A stretch of 64,000 nt of DNA from VAYN01 sp964540905 (GCA_964540905.1 CAZIOS010000008.1:23156-87155), one strand, 5' to 3'; numbered from the stretch's first letter, positions 1 through 8,310 are shown. The notes: a model not told the origin generated them from the letters alone. Numbers and translations are program-made.

Positions 1-434
1 TCAAACGGCGCCACGACCTCGTCCCCAACCTGGTCGAGACGGTCAAAGGCTACGCCGAGCACGAGAGCGCGGTCTTCCAGAAAACGACGGAAGCGCGAGC
101 GGAGGCGATCAAAGCCGGCAGCGTCGGCGACACCGCCAAAGCCGAGTCGAAACTGAGCGGGGCGCTGACCGAATTGCGCGCCGTCGCCGAGAACTACCCG
201 ACCCTGCGGGCGACCGAGAACTTCCAGCAACTCAGCCGCAACCTCTCCGAGCTCGAGGACGAGATCCAGGCCTCGCGCCGGATCTACAACTCCAACGTCC
301 AGGCCTACAACACGGACATCCAGCAGTTCCCGGGCTCGATCATCGCCAACCAGGGCGGCTTCACCAAACGCGAGTACTTCGAAATCGAAGCCGCCGACCG
401 CGAGCCGGTCTCGGTCAGCTTCGGCGACAAATAG
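1..434 (+). CDS. LemA family protein, C-terminal part (5' end outside window)
   Basis: The reading frame is open from base 3 to a TAG at 432-434, and the start lies upstream of the window. The visible 143 residues begin with KRRHDLVPNLVETVKGYA and continue with a long helical region (ESKLSGALTELRAVAENYPTLRATENFQQLSRNLSELEDEI) followed by RIYNSNVQAYNTDIQQFPGS. These are the signature stretches of LemA proteins, which have one N-terminal membrane helix and a four-helix extracytoplasmic domain. Their cellular role is poorly defined. The rubredoxin gene follows after 20 bases, so the two may be cotranscribed, but that is inference. Confidence 0.9.
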   Translation, partial: KRRHDLVPNLVETVKGYAEHESAVFQKTTEARAEAIKAGSVGDTAKAESKLSGALTELRAVAENYPTLRATENFQQLSRNLSELEDEIQASRRIYNSNVQAYNTDIQQFPGSIIANQGGFTKREYFEIEAADREPVSVSFGDK

Positions 435-454
435 GGCTTCCCGCGATTCCGGGC

Positions 455-646
455 ATGACCGCGACCAAGGAAGCGACGCTCTGGATCTGCGACAGCTGCG
501 GGTTCATCTACGACCCGGCGATCGGCGACCCGGACGGGGGCATCCCGCCGGGAACGGCCTTCGAGGACATCCCCAAGGACTGGTTCTGCCCGGTCTGCGG
601 CGCCCGCACGAGCGACTTCCGCCCGCTCGAGCCGGGCGAGGCCTGA
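455..646 (+). CDS. rubredoxin
   Basis: A 63-residue protein with the four iron-binding cysteines of rubredoxin in two knuckles, C12-x2-C15-G and C45-P-V-C48-G. The rubredoxin core YDPAIGDPDGGIPPGTAFEDIP lies between them and W43 precedes the second knuckle. Rubredoxins are soluble one-electron carriers, often partners of alkane hydroxylases or of flavoproteins. No alkane hydroxylase is next to it. Its neighbour is a GMC flavoenzyme 31 bases downstream on the same strand, so the pair may form an electron-transfer unit (inference). Length is slightly above the usual 52-55 residues because of a short C-terminal tail. Confidence 0.93.
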   Translation: MTATKEATLWICDSCGFIYDPAIGDPDGGIPPGTAFEDIPKDWFCPVCGARTSDFRPLEPGEA

Positions 647-677
647 GCCCCAGCGTCACCGACACCAGGCCAGCGCG

Positions 678-2303
678 ATGACCCACGACTACGACTGGAT
701 CGTTGTGGGCTCTGGGTTCGGCGGCTCGGTCTCGGCGCTGCGGCTGGCCGAGAAGGGCTACAGGGTCGGGGTGCTGGAGTGCGGCCGGCGCTTCGCCGAC
801 GAGGACTTCCCGAAGTCGACCTGGGACCTGCGCCGCTACTTCTGGGCGCCGAAGCTGGGGCTGCGTGGGATCTTCCGGATGACCCCGTTCAAAGACGTCG
901 CGGTGGTCAGCGGCTGCGGCGTCGGCGGTGGCAGCCTCGGCTACGCCAACACGCTCTACGTGCCGCCCTCGGACTTCTTCCAGGACTCGCAGTGGGCCGA
1001 CCTCGACGACTGGGAGGCGACTCTTGCGCCCCACTACGCCGAAGCGCAGCGGATGCTCGGCGTCGTCGTCCACGAGGACGACGACCCCGCCGACCAGCTG
1101 CTGCGCGAGTTCGGCGAGCAGATCGGAGTCGGCGACACCTACCGCAAGACCCCGATCGGGGTCTTTCTCGGCGAGCCCGGCAAGACCGTCTCCGACCCCT
1201 ACTTCGAGGGCGAGGGGCCGGAGCGAACCGGTTGCATGCACTGCGGTCGCTGCATGGTCGGCTGTCCGCACGGGGCGAAGAACACGCTGGTCAAGAACTA
1301 CCTCTGGCTGGCCGAGCGCCGCGGCGCCGAGGTCTCCCCGGATCGCACCGTGACCGAGATCCGGCCGCTCGGCGCCGCCAATGGCAGCGACGGCTACGCG
1401 ATCACCAGCGAGCGTTCGGGCCTGCTGCCGGGACGCGGCCGTCGCACCATCACCGCCCGTGGTGTCGTCGTCGCCGCCGGCCCGCTCGGCACCAACAAGC
1501 TGCTGCAGCGCTGCCGCCTCGGCGGCGCCCTGCCGCGGATCTCCAACCGGCTGGGCGAGCTGGTCCGCACCAACAGCGAGGTGATCCTCGCGGTCACCGT
1601 CCCCGAGGACTATCCCGACGACCTGACCAGGCGGGTCGCGATCACCTCCAGCATCTACCCCGACCCCCACACCCACATCGAGACCGTCACCTACGGCAAA
1701 GACGGCGACTCGATGAACACCCTCTACACGCTGCTGGTCGGTGACGGGACCAGGCTGACGCGGCCGCTGAAGCTGCTGGCGCAGATCCTCCGTCATCCAC
1801 ATAAGTTCGCCCAGGTGATGTGGCCGAAGGGCTGGTCGCGGCGGACGATCATCGTCCTGGTGATGCAGACGCTGGACAACGCGATCGCGCTGCGGCCGAA
1901 GCTGAAACGCTCCGGCGACGTCCGCCTGCAGACCGAGCAGGACCCGGAGAAACCGAACCCGACCTTCATCCCGGTCGCCAACGAAGCCGCCGAATGGCTG
2001 GCCGAGCGCACCGGCGGGATCGCCCAGAGCGCGGTCAACGAGGCGCTGATGAACGTGCCGACGACCGCCCACATCCTCGGCGGCGCGGTGATCGGCCACG
2101 GCCCCGAGGACGGGGTCGTCGACGCCCGCCAGCGGGTCTTCGGCTACGAGAACCTGCTGGTCTGCGACGGTGCCGCGATCCCGGCCAACGTCGGCGTCAA
2201 CCCGAGCCTGACGATCACGGCTCTAGCGGAGCACGCGATGTCGCACGTGCCGCCGGCCGCGGCCCCCGAGGGAGCCACGGCCGGGGCGAAGAGCGCCGCC
2301 TAG
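678..2303 (+). CDS. GMC family FAD oxidoreductase, ChoD-like, with ferredoxin-type cysteine motif
   Basis: A 541-residue flavoprotein. The N-terminus holds the FAD dinucleotide-binding motif GSGFGGSVSALRLAEKGYRVGVLE (about residues 12-36) and the C-terminus has the family ending GAAIPANVGVNPSLTITALAEHAM. The organisation matches the cholesterol-oxidase-like branch of GMC enzymes that includes mycobacterial ChoD. Residues 186-196 contain C-x2-C-x2-C-x3-C-P, the spacing of a 4Fe-4S ferredoxin site, which most GMC oxidases lack. The substrate cannot be read from sequence; a sterol, alcohol or aldehyde is plausible. Its stop codon overlaps by 4 bases the stop of the convergent sodA. The rubredoxin upstream may accept or donate its electrons (inference). 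Confidence 0.88.
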   Translation: MTHDYDWIVVGSGFGGSVSALRLAEKGYRVGVLECGRRFADEDFPKSTWDLRRYFWAPKLGLRGIFRMTPFKDVAVVSGCGVGGGSLGYANTLYVPPSDFFQDSQWADLDDWEATLAPHYAEAQRMLGVVVHEDDDPADQLLREFGEQIGVGDTYRKTPIGVFLGEPGKTVSDPYFEGEGPERTGCMHCGRCMVGCPHGAKNTLVKNYLWLAERRGAEVSPDRTVTEIRPLGAANGSDGYAITSERSGLLPGRGRRTITARGVVVAAGPLGTNKLLQRCRLGGALPRISNRLGELVRTNSEVILAVTVPEDYPDDLTRRVAITSSIYPDPHTHIETVTYGKDGDSMNTLYTLLVGDGTRLTRPLKLLAQILRHPHKFAQVMWPKGWSRRTIIVLVMQTLDNAIALRPKLKRSGDVRLQTEQDPEKPNPTFIPVANEAAEWLAERTGGIAQSAVNEALMNVPTTAHILGGAVIGHGPEDGVVDARQRVFGYENLLVCDGAAIPANVGVNPSLTITALAEHAMSHVPPAAAPEGATAGAKSAA

Positions 2304-2899
2304 CTGGCGAAGCGCTCGGCGACGTAGTCCCAGTCGACGACGTTCCAGAAGGCGTCGATGTAGTCGGGCCGTTTGTTCTGGTACTTGAGGTAGTAGGCGT
2401 GCTCCCAGACGTCGCAGCCGAGCAGCGCCGTCTTGCCGTCGGAGATCGGCGAGTCCTGGTTCGGGGTGGAGACGACGGCGAGGCCGGAGCCGTCCTTGAC
2501 CAGCCAGGCCCAGCCGGAGCCGAAGCGGGCGATGCCGGCGTTCTTGAACTCCTCCTTGAAGGCGTCGAAGGAGCCGAAGGCCTCATCGATCGCCGTGGCC
2601 AGCTCACCCTGCGGCTCACCGCCGCCGTCGGGGCTCATCATCTGCCAGAAGAGCGAGTGGTTGTAGTGGCCGCCGGCGTTGTTGCGGACCGGGCCCTGCT
2701 TGTCGGCGGGCAGGCTGGCGAGGTTCTGCAGCACGTCCTCGACCTCGCGGTCCGCCCACTCCGTGCCCTCGAGGGCGCCGTTGGCTTTGTCGACGTAGGC
2801 CTGGTGGTGCTTGTCGTGGTGGACTCGCATCGTCGCCTCGTCGATGTGCGGCTCGAGCGCGTCGTAGGCGTAGGGCAGGTCGGGAACGGAGAAAGGCAT
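2300..2899 (-). CDS. sodA: superoxide dismutase, Fe/Mn type
   Basis: A 199-residue protein that dismutates superoxide in the cytoplasm. It has the Fe/Mn SOD ligand set: His27 in VHHDKHHQAYV, His near 81 in GGHYNHSLFW, and the DVWEHAYYLKYQNKRPDYI segment that supplies the last Asp and His. The ATG at 2899 is chosen because AGGAG lies 8-12 bases upstream and translation from it begins MPFSVPDLPYAYDALEPHID, the normal start of the family. An upstream in-frame start would add 12 unrelated residues. Whether Mn or Fe is used cannot be decided here. The gene converges on and overlaps the GMC gene by 4 bases. Confidence 0.96.
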   Translation of the reverse strand: MPFSVPDLPYAYDALEPHIDEATMRVHHDKHHQAYVDKANGALEGTEWADREVEDVLQNLASLPADKQGPVRNNAGGHYNHSLFWQMMSPDGGGEPQGELATAIDEAFGSFDAFKEEFKNAGIARFGSGWAWLVKDGSGLAVVSTPNQDSPISDGKTALLGCDVWEHAYYLKYQNKRPDYIDAFWNVVDWDYVAERFAS

Positions 2900-2940
2900 G
2901 AGGACTCCTCTGGTGGTGAGTTCGAAGGTGAGCAAGGAGC

Positions 2941-4065
2941 CTAGCCTTCCTCGGGTTCCGCTTCTTCCAGGCCGCCTTCATCGCCGAAGAAGGCGCGCGG
3001 CACCGTGTCGGGGTCGCCGCCGGTCCAGGCGTTGAACCGGTACCAGGCGGGCTTCGCTTCGCGGCTCTTGGTCAGCAGGCCGGCGCTCTGGCAGAAGCTG
3101 CAGGTGCCGCCTTCGTCGGACCAGGTGAACCACCAGGCACCGGCGATGCGCCAGCGCAGCCGGTCGGCGGAGAGGATCGAGAAGGCGCGCGAAAGCTGTT
3201 CGGCCTGGCCCCAGAGGCCGCGCTGCCAGCGGGTCGGGCCGCTGGCCGATCCCCAGCCGAGCTCGGTGACGTAGAGCGGCGTTTCGCCGTCGTGGTGGAC
3301 GCGCATGATCCGCCGCAGGTTGGCCAGCTGCGCCGCCATCGCCTGGGCGCGGGCGACGTAGGGGTGCAGGGCGACGCCGTCGAAGTAGGGCTTGACGTCT
3401 CTTGCCCGGTAGACGCGGCTGAGGAAGTCGCCCGAGCCGACGTTGGGGGGGATCTGCAGCGGCCGCCCGAAGAGACCGCCGAGCAGCACCTTGCTGCCGG
3501 GGTCGGCGGCGTGCAGGAGGCGGCCGGAGATCCGGATCAGGTCGGCGAAGCCGACCGGGTCGGGACGGCCGTCGAAGCTGACGATGTTCTCCTCGTTCCA
3601 GATCTCCCAGGTGCGGATCGGCAGGTAGGGCAGGGCGCCGTGTTCGCGCCAGAATTCGCCGCCGGGCCCGTAGCGGCGCTCGGCCGCGCGCAGGAAGGTC
3701 GACCAGCCCCAGCGCTGGTACGCGCTCCTGACCGGCAGGTCGATCGTTTTCGGCGCCGCCCATTCGGGCGAGGCGGCGACGAACGGCATGATCCGGATTT
3801 CCGCTTCGGCGGCGAGTTCGACTTCGTGGTCGAAGCCGCTCCAGTCCGGTTCGGCGATATCCGGTGGCTGGCTCTGGATCACGGCCCATGACATCGGCAG
3901 TCGCACGCTGTCGACGCCGGATTCGTGCATCAGCTGGTAATCGGCCCTGGTCGTCTGCCCCTGTGGAGAAACGCCGATGAATCCCGGCGGCAGGTAGGCC
4001 GATGCCGCCGCCGGGCACAGCAGGCCCAGCGCCAGCACGAGTGAGAGGGGGATCTTGCGGATCAT
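2941..4065 (-). CDS. secreted glycoside hydrolase of the clan A (TIM-barrel) type
   Basis: A 374-residue protein beginning with a signal peptide (MIRKIPLSLVLALGLLCPAAASA). The mature part looks like a clan GH-A barrel: VRLPMSWAVIQ early on, then EIWNEENI, whose Glu after Asn is the usual acid/base, and YVTELGWGS near the C-terminal third, whose Glu fits the nucleophile. Families GH5 and GH39 share these features, and I cannot choose between them or name a substrate. A longer start exists 27 bases upstream, but the ATG at 4065 puts the signal peptide at the N-terminus. The C-terminus is acidic (GGLEEAEPEEG). It may be transcribed together with sodA downstream. Confidence 0.75.
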   Translation of the reverse strand: MIRKIPLSLVLALGLLCPAAASAYLPPGFIGVSPQGQTTRADYQLMHESGVDSVRLPMSWAVIQSQPPDIAEPDWSGFDHEVELAAEAEIRIMPFVAASPEWAAPKTIDLPVRSAYQRWGWSTFLRAAERRYGPGGEFWREHGALPYLPIRTWEIWNEENIVSFDGRPDPVGFADLIRISGRLLHAADPGSKVLLGGLFGRPLQIPPNVGSGDFLSRVYRARDVKPYFDGVALHPYVARAQAMAAQLANLRRIMRVHHDGETPLYVTELGWGSASGPTRWQRGLWGQAEQLSRAFSILSADRLRWRIAGAWWFTWSDEGGTCSFCQSAGLLTKSREAKPAWYRFNAWTGGDPDTVPRAFFGDEGGLEEAEPEEG

Positions 4066-4157
4066 TGCCTTGGGAACCGGTGCCAGGCGCAAAGTCGCGG
4101 CCTTCCCGTGGAGGCCGCAGCGCGCCTGCGCCCAGCTTCAGAGATAATCGCCGTTCT

Positions 4158-4231
4158 CGGGGCGTGGCGCAGCCTGGTAGCGCGCACCGTTCGGGTCGGT
4201 GAGGTCCCCGGTTCAAATCCGGGCGCCCCGA
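4158..4231 (+). tRNA. tRNA-Pro (anticodon CGG)
   Basis: A 74-base cloverleaf: acceptor stem CGGGGCG pairing with CGCCCCG, anticodon stem CACCG/CGGTG closing the loop TTCGGGT with anticodon CGG, and T arm CCCGG-TTCAAAT-CCGGG. The discriminator is A and the CCA end is not encoded. It reads CCG proline codons, which are abundant in this genome. A hairpin follows 14 bases downstream. Confidence 0.97.
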
Positions 4232-4245
4232 TTGAGCTGAGATCC

Positions 4246-4280
4246 GCGACTCGGATCGAGGCTGACTCAGTCCGAGTCGC
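4246..4280 (+). terminator. hairpin downstream of tRNA-Pro
   Basis: A perfect 10-bp stem, GCGACTCGGA at 4246-4255 and TCCGAGTCGC at 4271-4280, with a 15-base loop. It has no U-tract, which is common for terminators in very high-GC actinobacteria. Its position just after the tRNA suggests 3' end formation. Confidence 0.6.
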
Positions 4281-4339
4281 CAGGCGGTCAGGCCAGCTGC
4301 GAGCAGCCCTCGCCGCCTTCCCAGGATCACCGGATTCGC

Positions 4340-4647
4340 CGCCTGCGGGTTTGGGTAAATGTCGCCGGGACCGCCGCTTGGCGTTACCTCCGCCGCAATC
4401 ACCTCGGCCCGATCGCGATCTTCCTTGCCCTGTTCCGGGAAAGCCACGCGAACGGATATCACGCCGAAGGAAGCGGGTCGTTCACGGAAGGAACGCTGAG
4501 CTCTCTGTCCACCAACGACGCCGACTCCGGCCCCTACGAGATCGGCGGGATCACGAGCGTGGCGGCGGGACGCAGCTGGAAGGCAGCTTCTACGACTTCG
4601 CCGGCGCCGCCGGCTGCCAGTTCGCGACCAGCGCGATCGCCGGCTGA
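4340..4647 (+). pseudogene. possible degraded remnant of a secreted or membrane protein gene
   Basis: The 430 bases between the tRNA and the DsbA-like gene contain no intact gene. In one frame near 4376 they encode AWRYLRRNHLGPIAIFLAL, which resembles the positively charged start and membrane helix of a protein family seen often in these bacteria. It is followed by a Gly/Ser/Thr-rich stretch ending near GPYEIGGITSV. A coding-like continuation (LEGSFYDFAGAAGCQFATSAIAG, stop at 4645-4647) lies in a different frame. A frameshifted, decayed gene would explain this. It could equally be non-coding GC-rich sequence. Confidence 0.3.
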
Positions 4648-4667
4648 CCTCCCCGTTGCGGCGGCCG

Positions 4668-5426
4668 TCAGCCCTGCGTTTCGCGAATCGCCGCTTCGAC
4701 TTCGGCCAGGTCGGGGCCGTCCTGCAGCGTCCTGGTGCCACCGGGGCCGCTGACGATCATCGCCCCTTCGGTGCGGATGCCGAGCCGGGTGCCGAGTTCT
4801 TCGTAGCTGTTGAGCTGTTTCGAGATCGGCCCGTCGCTGCCGCCGTTCTTTTCCAGGAATTCCTTCCATTCCGGGAAGTTGAGTTCCTCGATGCCGCCGG
4901 CGACCGATTCGAGGAAGTCGTGCTCGAGGCCGAAGCGCTTCGCCGATTCCTGGTCGAGGCCGAAGCGCTTCGCTTCTTCCTGGTTGCGGAAGAAGAGGTA
5001 GATGTACTGCCAGCCGTAGCCCTGCGCGGCCGCCGCCTCGGCCCCGTAGAAGCCGAGCTCCTGCGGGCTTTCGCTGACCGAGTAGTGGCGGTAGAGGAAC
5101 TTGACTTCGGCTTCGCGGCCATAGGTTTCGGTCAGCTTCGGGATCGTGCTGAGAAAGGCTTCGCGGCAGCTCGAGCACTGCAGGTCGTTGAAGACCTGGA
5201 TCGTCACGGGCGCGTCGGAGGAGCCGAGGCGGTCGCCTTCCTGGGGCACGCCGCCGAAGATTTCCTGCGCTTCGGCGATGCCGGCGATGTGGACGACATT
5301 GTGGGTTGCCTTCTGGGTGGAGATGTTGACGATCGCGTAGCCGAGCCCGAACAGGCCCAGGCCGAGGACCAGGATCACCCAGAGCCGCCCGCGGCGCGGC
5401 ATCGCTTTGACGGCGACTTCGGACAT
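4668..5426 (-). CDS. membrane-anchored DsbA-family thiol oxidoreductase
   Basis: A 252-residue protein with a short basic N-terminus (MSEVAVKAMPRRGR), one membrane helix (LWVILVLGLGLFGLGYAIV) and an extracytoplasmic thioredoxin-fold domain. The domain starts with DAPVTIQVFNDLQCSSCREAF, where C-S-S-C is the redox pair, and includes FLYRHYSVSE and a long helical insertion typical of the DsbA/thioredoxin_4 group. The likely role is disulfide formation or exchange in secreted proteins. The ATG at 5426 has a strong GGGAGG upstream; longer in-frame starts add a non-family extension. A small repeat, FGLDQESAKRFGLEHDF, is present in the insertion. Confidence 0.88.
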   Translation of the reverse strand: MSEVAVKAMPRRGRLWVILVLGLGLFGLGYAIVNISTQKATHNVVHIAGIAEAQEIFGGVPQEGDRLGSSDAPVTIQVFNDLQCSSCREAFLSTIPKLTETYGREAEVKFLYRHYSVSESPQELGFYGAEAAAAQGYGWQYIYLFFRNQEEAKRFGLDQESAKRFGLEHDFLESVAGGIEELNFPEWKEFLEKNGGSDGPISKQLNSYEELGTRLGIRTEGAMIVSGPGGTRTLQDGPDLAEVEAAIRETQG

Positions 5427-5460
5427 CGACCTCCCATTATCCCGGCGGGCCCTTAAAGGA

Positions 5461-5510
5461 AGCCGCAACGTGCGGCTGTGGCGATTGACACGCCCACCTT
5501 CAGCGATAAA
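5461..5510 (+). promoter_or_regulatory. promoter region of the IF2N mini-protein gene, with a short hairpin
   Basis: A consensus TTGACA lies at 5485-5490, with an AT-rich GATAAATAT segment about 14-17 bases downstream as the possible -10 region. Just upstream is a 7-bp hairpin, AGCCGCA at 5461-5467 and TGCGGCT at 5471-5477 with an ACG loop. It could terminate upstream transcription or serve as a protein-binding site. AT-rich DNA is rare in this window. Confidence 0.5.
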
Positions 5511-5549
5511 TATGGACCTACCCAATTTCAACTACACGGGAGGGTCTGT

Positions 5550-5735
5550 ATGGCCAATCACCTGACGCCCAGCGAGCTCGCCGACCAGCTGCACATGAAG
5601 CGGCAGGAGGTGATCGGCAAGTGCGTTGAGATGGGCGTCCCGATCTTCCACGGGCGCATCGATCGCAGCCTCTTCGAGAGTTCCCTGCGCCAGCTGGCGC
5701 GAGGGCCCGGCTCGCGTCGAGTCGCGGCGAATTAA
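5550..5735 (+). CDS. free-standing IF-2 N-terminal-like mini-protein
   Basis: A 61-residue protein with the motif LTPSELADQLHMKRQEVIGKCVEMGVPIFHGRID. This matches the small helical domain found at the N-terminus of bacterial translation initiation factor IF-2, which also resembles the helical half of excisionase and MerR DNA-binding domains. Here the domain stands alone, with a basic tail. The ATG at 5550 follows GGGAGGG. It could bind DNA or a ribosomal site; neither can be shown from sequence. It has a good promoter of its own and precedes an acyl-CoA ligase by 22 bases. Confidence 0.75.
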   Translation: MANHLTPSELADQLHMKRQEVIGKCVEMGVPIFHGRIDRSLFESSLRQLARGPGSRRVAAN

Positions 5736-5757
5736 CGCTCAACTAGACTTCCCCGCG

Positions 5758-7539
5758 ATGGGGCGGGGCACCAACTCGAAGACGCTTGCCGATCTGCTGC
5801 CAGCCTCGGCGCAGACCTACGGCGACGCGCCCGCCGTCCGCTACAAGGACGGCGCGACCTGGGTCAGCCGCAGCTTCAACGAGGTGGCCGAGATCGTGCG
5901 GCCGCTGGCCCTGGGGCTGGCCGAGCTGGGCGTCGCCAAGGGCGATCGCGTCTCGATTCTCGGCAACACCCGCCCGGAGTGGACCTACTTCGACTACGCG
6001 GCGCTCTCGATCGGCGCCACCGTCGTCCCGATCTACCAGACCAACTCGCCGGAGGAGTGCCGCTACGTGCTCGAGAACTCCGACGCCAAGGTCGTCGTCG
6101 TCGAGGACGACGAGCAGCTGCAGAAGATCCGCGAGATCCGCGCCCAGCTGCCGCGGCTCGAGCAGGTGGTCCGGATGACCGGCTCCAGCGACGACGCGAT
6201 CTCCTTCGAGCAGCTCAGCGCCAAGGGCACCGCGGTCGACCCCTCGCGCTGGCAGGCGCTCTACTCGGCGGTGAGCAGCGAGGACATCTGCACCTTCATC
6301 TACACCTCCGGCACCACCGGCCCGCCGAAGGGCTGCGTGATCAGCCACGGCAACTACCGGGCGATGCTCGACATGGTCAACGAGACCAGTGTCATCGAGG
6401 GCGAAGACGTCACCTACCTCTACCTGCCGCTGGCTCACTCCTTCGCCCTGCTGATCCAGTTCGGCAGCTTCGACCTCGGCGCCACGATCGCCTACTGGGA
6501 GCGCGACCCACTGAAGATCATGCCCAACCTGGCCGAACTGAGCCCGACCTACTTCCCCTCGGTGCCGCGGATCTTCGAGAAGATCTACACCGCCGCCAAC
6601 AGCGGCATGGAAAAAGAGGGGGGCCTGAAGAAGGCGATCTTCGACTGGTCGATCCGGACCGGCGCGAAGATGCGGGCGGCGGAGCGCAACGGCCGCAAAC
6701 CCGGTTTCCTGCTCAGCCGCGAGTACGCCTTCGCCGACAAGCAGGTGCTGTCGAAGATCCGCAACCTCTTCGGCGGCAAGCTGCGGCTGGCGGTCTCCGG
6801 CGCCGCTCCGATCAACCCCGAGATCCTGCGCTTCTTCGACGCCGCCGGCGTGCTCGTGCTCGAGGGCTGGGGGATGACCGAGACCTCGACCGCGGCGACG
6901 ATCTCGACCCCGGACGACTTCAAGGTCGGGACGATCGGCAAACCCTTCCCCGGCTGCGAGATCAAGATCGCCGACGACGGCGAGATCCTGGTCAAGGGGC
7001 CCAACGTCTTCCAGGGCTACCACAAGAACGAGGAGGCGACGAGGGAGACGATCGTCGACGGCTGGCTGCACACCGGCGACATCGGCGAGATCGACGCCGA
7101 GGGCTTCATCAAGATCACCGGCCGCAAAAAGGACATCATCATCACTGCCGGCGGCAAGAACATCACCCCGGCCAACCTCGAGGCCGACATCAAGCAGCAC
7201 CCGCTGGTCTCCCAGTGCGTCGTGGTCGGCGACCGCAAGCCCTACCTGGTCGCCCTGGTCACCCTCGACCCCGAAGACGCCGTCGCCTACGCGAAGGAGC
7301 ACGGCCTCGCCGAGGACCCGGCCGAGCTCGCCGCCAACCCCGAGATCAAGGCCTCGATCGAAGCCCACGTCGAGGAGATCAACAAGAACTACGCCCGGGT
7401 CGAGCAGGTGAAGAAGATCGCGATCCTGCCGCACGACCTCTCGCAGGAAACGGGCGAGCTGACGCCGACGCTGAAGGTGAAGCGGGCGGTCGTCACCGCC
7501 AAGCACGATCAGGCGATCGAGCAGCTGTACGCGGCCTGA
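5758..7539 (+). CDS. long-chain acyl-CoA synthetase (FadD15/ACSL type)
   Basis: A 593-residue AMP-forming ligase that activates fatty acids to acyl-CoA. It shows the P-loop FIYTSGTTGPPKG (about residue 180), the adenylate-binding GWGMTETSTAAT, the HTGDIGEID motif and the hinge ITGRKKDIIITAGGKNITP with the catalytic C-terminal domain. Length and the KDIIITAGGKNITP hinge fit the long-chain branch rather than acetyl-CoA synthetase. The ATG at 5758 gives MGRGTNSKTLADLL; upstream codons run through the previous gene. It is part of the window's wide acyl-CoA inventory. Confidence 0.93.
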   Translation: MGRGTNSKTLADLLPASAQTYGDAPAVRYKDGATWVSRSFNEVAEIVRPLALGLAELGVAKGDRVSILGNTRPEWTYFDYAALSIGATVVPIYQTNSPEECRYVLENSDAKVVVVEDDEQLQKIREIRAQLPRLEQVVRMTGSSDDAISFEQLSAKGTAVDPSRWQALYSAVSSEDICTFIYTSGTTGPPKGCVISHGNYRAMLDMVNETSVIEGEDVTYLYLPLAHSFALLIQFGSFDLGATIAYWERDPLKIMPNLAELSPTYFPSVPRIFEKIYTAANSGMEKEGGLKKAIFDWSIRTGAKMRAAERNGRKPGFLLSREYAFADKQVLSKIRNLFGGKLRLAVSGAAPINPEILRFFDAAGVLVLEGWGMTETSTAATISTPDDFKVGTIGKPFPGCEIKIADDGEILVKGPNVFQGYHKNEEATRETIVDGWLHTGDIGEIDAEGFIKITGRKKDIIITAGGKNITPANLEADIKQHPLVSQCVVVGDRKPYLVALVTLDPEDAVAYAKEHGLAEDPAELAANPEIKASIEAHVEEINKNYARVEQVKKIAILPHDLSQETGELTPTLKVKRAVVTAKHDQAIEQLYAA

Positions 7540-7559
7540 GCGGGTCGCCTCGGGACGAA

Positions 7560-8204
7560 TCAGGCGGCGTAGTCGGGGTCACCCGGCAGCACGACCCGGT
7601 GCCCGTCGCCGTCGGCGAGCACCCGCGGCAGGATCGCCTCGACCGTGCGGCTGCGGTGGGTGGCCAGGGCCTCGTCGGCGGTGCGGAAGGGCAGCAGCGA
7701 TTCGAGCTGCTTCAGGGTCGGGAAGGCGAGCACGAGCTCACCCGCGGCCTGGGCTTCCAGCGCCGCCGACGGCTGGAACCAGGCGGCCTCGGTGGTCTCG
7801 ACCCCATCGGGCCGGGGCGGTGTGTGAGCCGGGGCCAGGGCGAGGAAGAACCAGGCGTCGAAGCGGGTCGCGATCACCTCCGGCGTGATCCAGCGGGAGA
7901 ACAGCACCAGCTCCTCGCCCGCCGGCAGCTCGATCCCGGCCTCCTCGCCGAGCTCGCGCAGGGCGCAGGCGCGGTGGCCGGCCTCGCCCTCGCCGTCGGT
8001 CGCATCGACGGCGCCGCCCGGGAAGACCCAGACCTTGGGCATGAACTTGGCCTCGGCGCTGCGCTTCAGCAGCAGCACCTCCAGCGCCCGCTGCGAGTGC
8101 TTGCCCCCGCGCCGCAGCAGCACCACCGACGCCGCCGGCCGCGGCTCCGCCGGGGTGCCGAAGTTCGGCGCCTCGGCCGGTCCATGCTCGCGTTCCTCCC
8201 CCAC
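7560..8204 (-). CDS. Nudix hydrolase (start next to assembly gap)
   Basis: A 214-residue protein with a full Nudix box, GGAVDATDGEGEAGHRACALRELGEEAGIEL, where the REx2EExGU core is intact. The region before it (FMPKVWVFPGG) is typical of the larger Nudix proteins annotated as NUDT19-like or CoA-pyrophosphatase-like. The substrate is some nucleoside diphosphate derivative, possibly CoA-linked. The GTG at 8204 lies 7 bases from the scaffold gap, so a longer N-terminus cannot be excluded. The gene converges with the acyl-CoA ligase. Confidence 0.85.
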   Translation of the reverse strand: MGEEREHGPAEAPNFGTPAEPRPAASVVLLRRGGKHSQRALEVLLLKRSAEAKFMPKVWVFPGGAVDATDGEGEAGHRACALRELGEEAGIELPAGEELVLFSRWITPEVIATRFDAWFFLALAPAHTPPRPDGVETTEAAWFQPSAALEAQAAGELVLAFPTLKQLESLLPFRTADEALATHRSRTVEAILPRVLADGDGHRVVLPGDPDYAA

Positions 8205-8210
8205 ACGCCC

Positions 8211-8310
8211 NNNNNNNNNNNNNNNNNNNNNNNNNNNNNNNNNNNNNNNNNNNNNNNNNNNNNNNNNNNNNNNNNNNNNNNNNNNNNNNNNNNNNNNNNN
8301 NNNNNNNNNN
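8211..8310. other. scaffold gap of 100 N
   Basis: Exactly 100 undetermined bases, a conventional gap of unknown true length. The octamer ACACGCCC occurs immediately before the gap (8203-8210) and again immediately after it (8311-8318). The contig ends may therefore overlap, or a GC-rich repeat may have stopped assembly. Confidence 0.99.

Noticed and set aside
504..2099. Open frame opposite the GMC oxidoreductase
   Set aside because: Shadow of the GMC gene; no recognisable motifs.
5743..7506. Long minus-strand frame opposite the acyl-CoA ligase
   Set aside because: Shadow frame with low-complexity content; the ligase on the plus strand has all family motifs.
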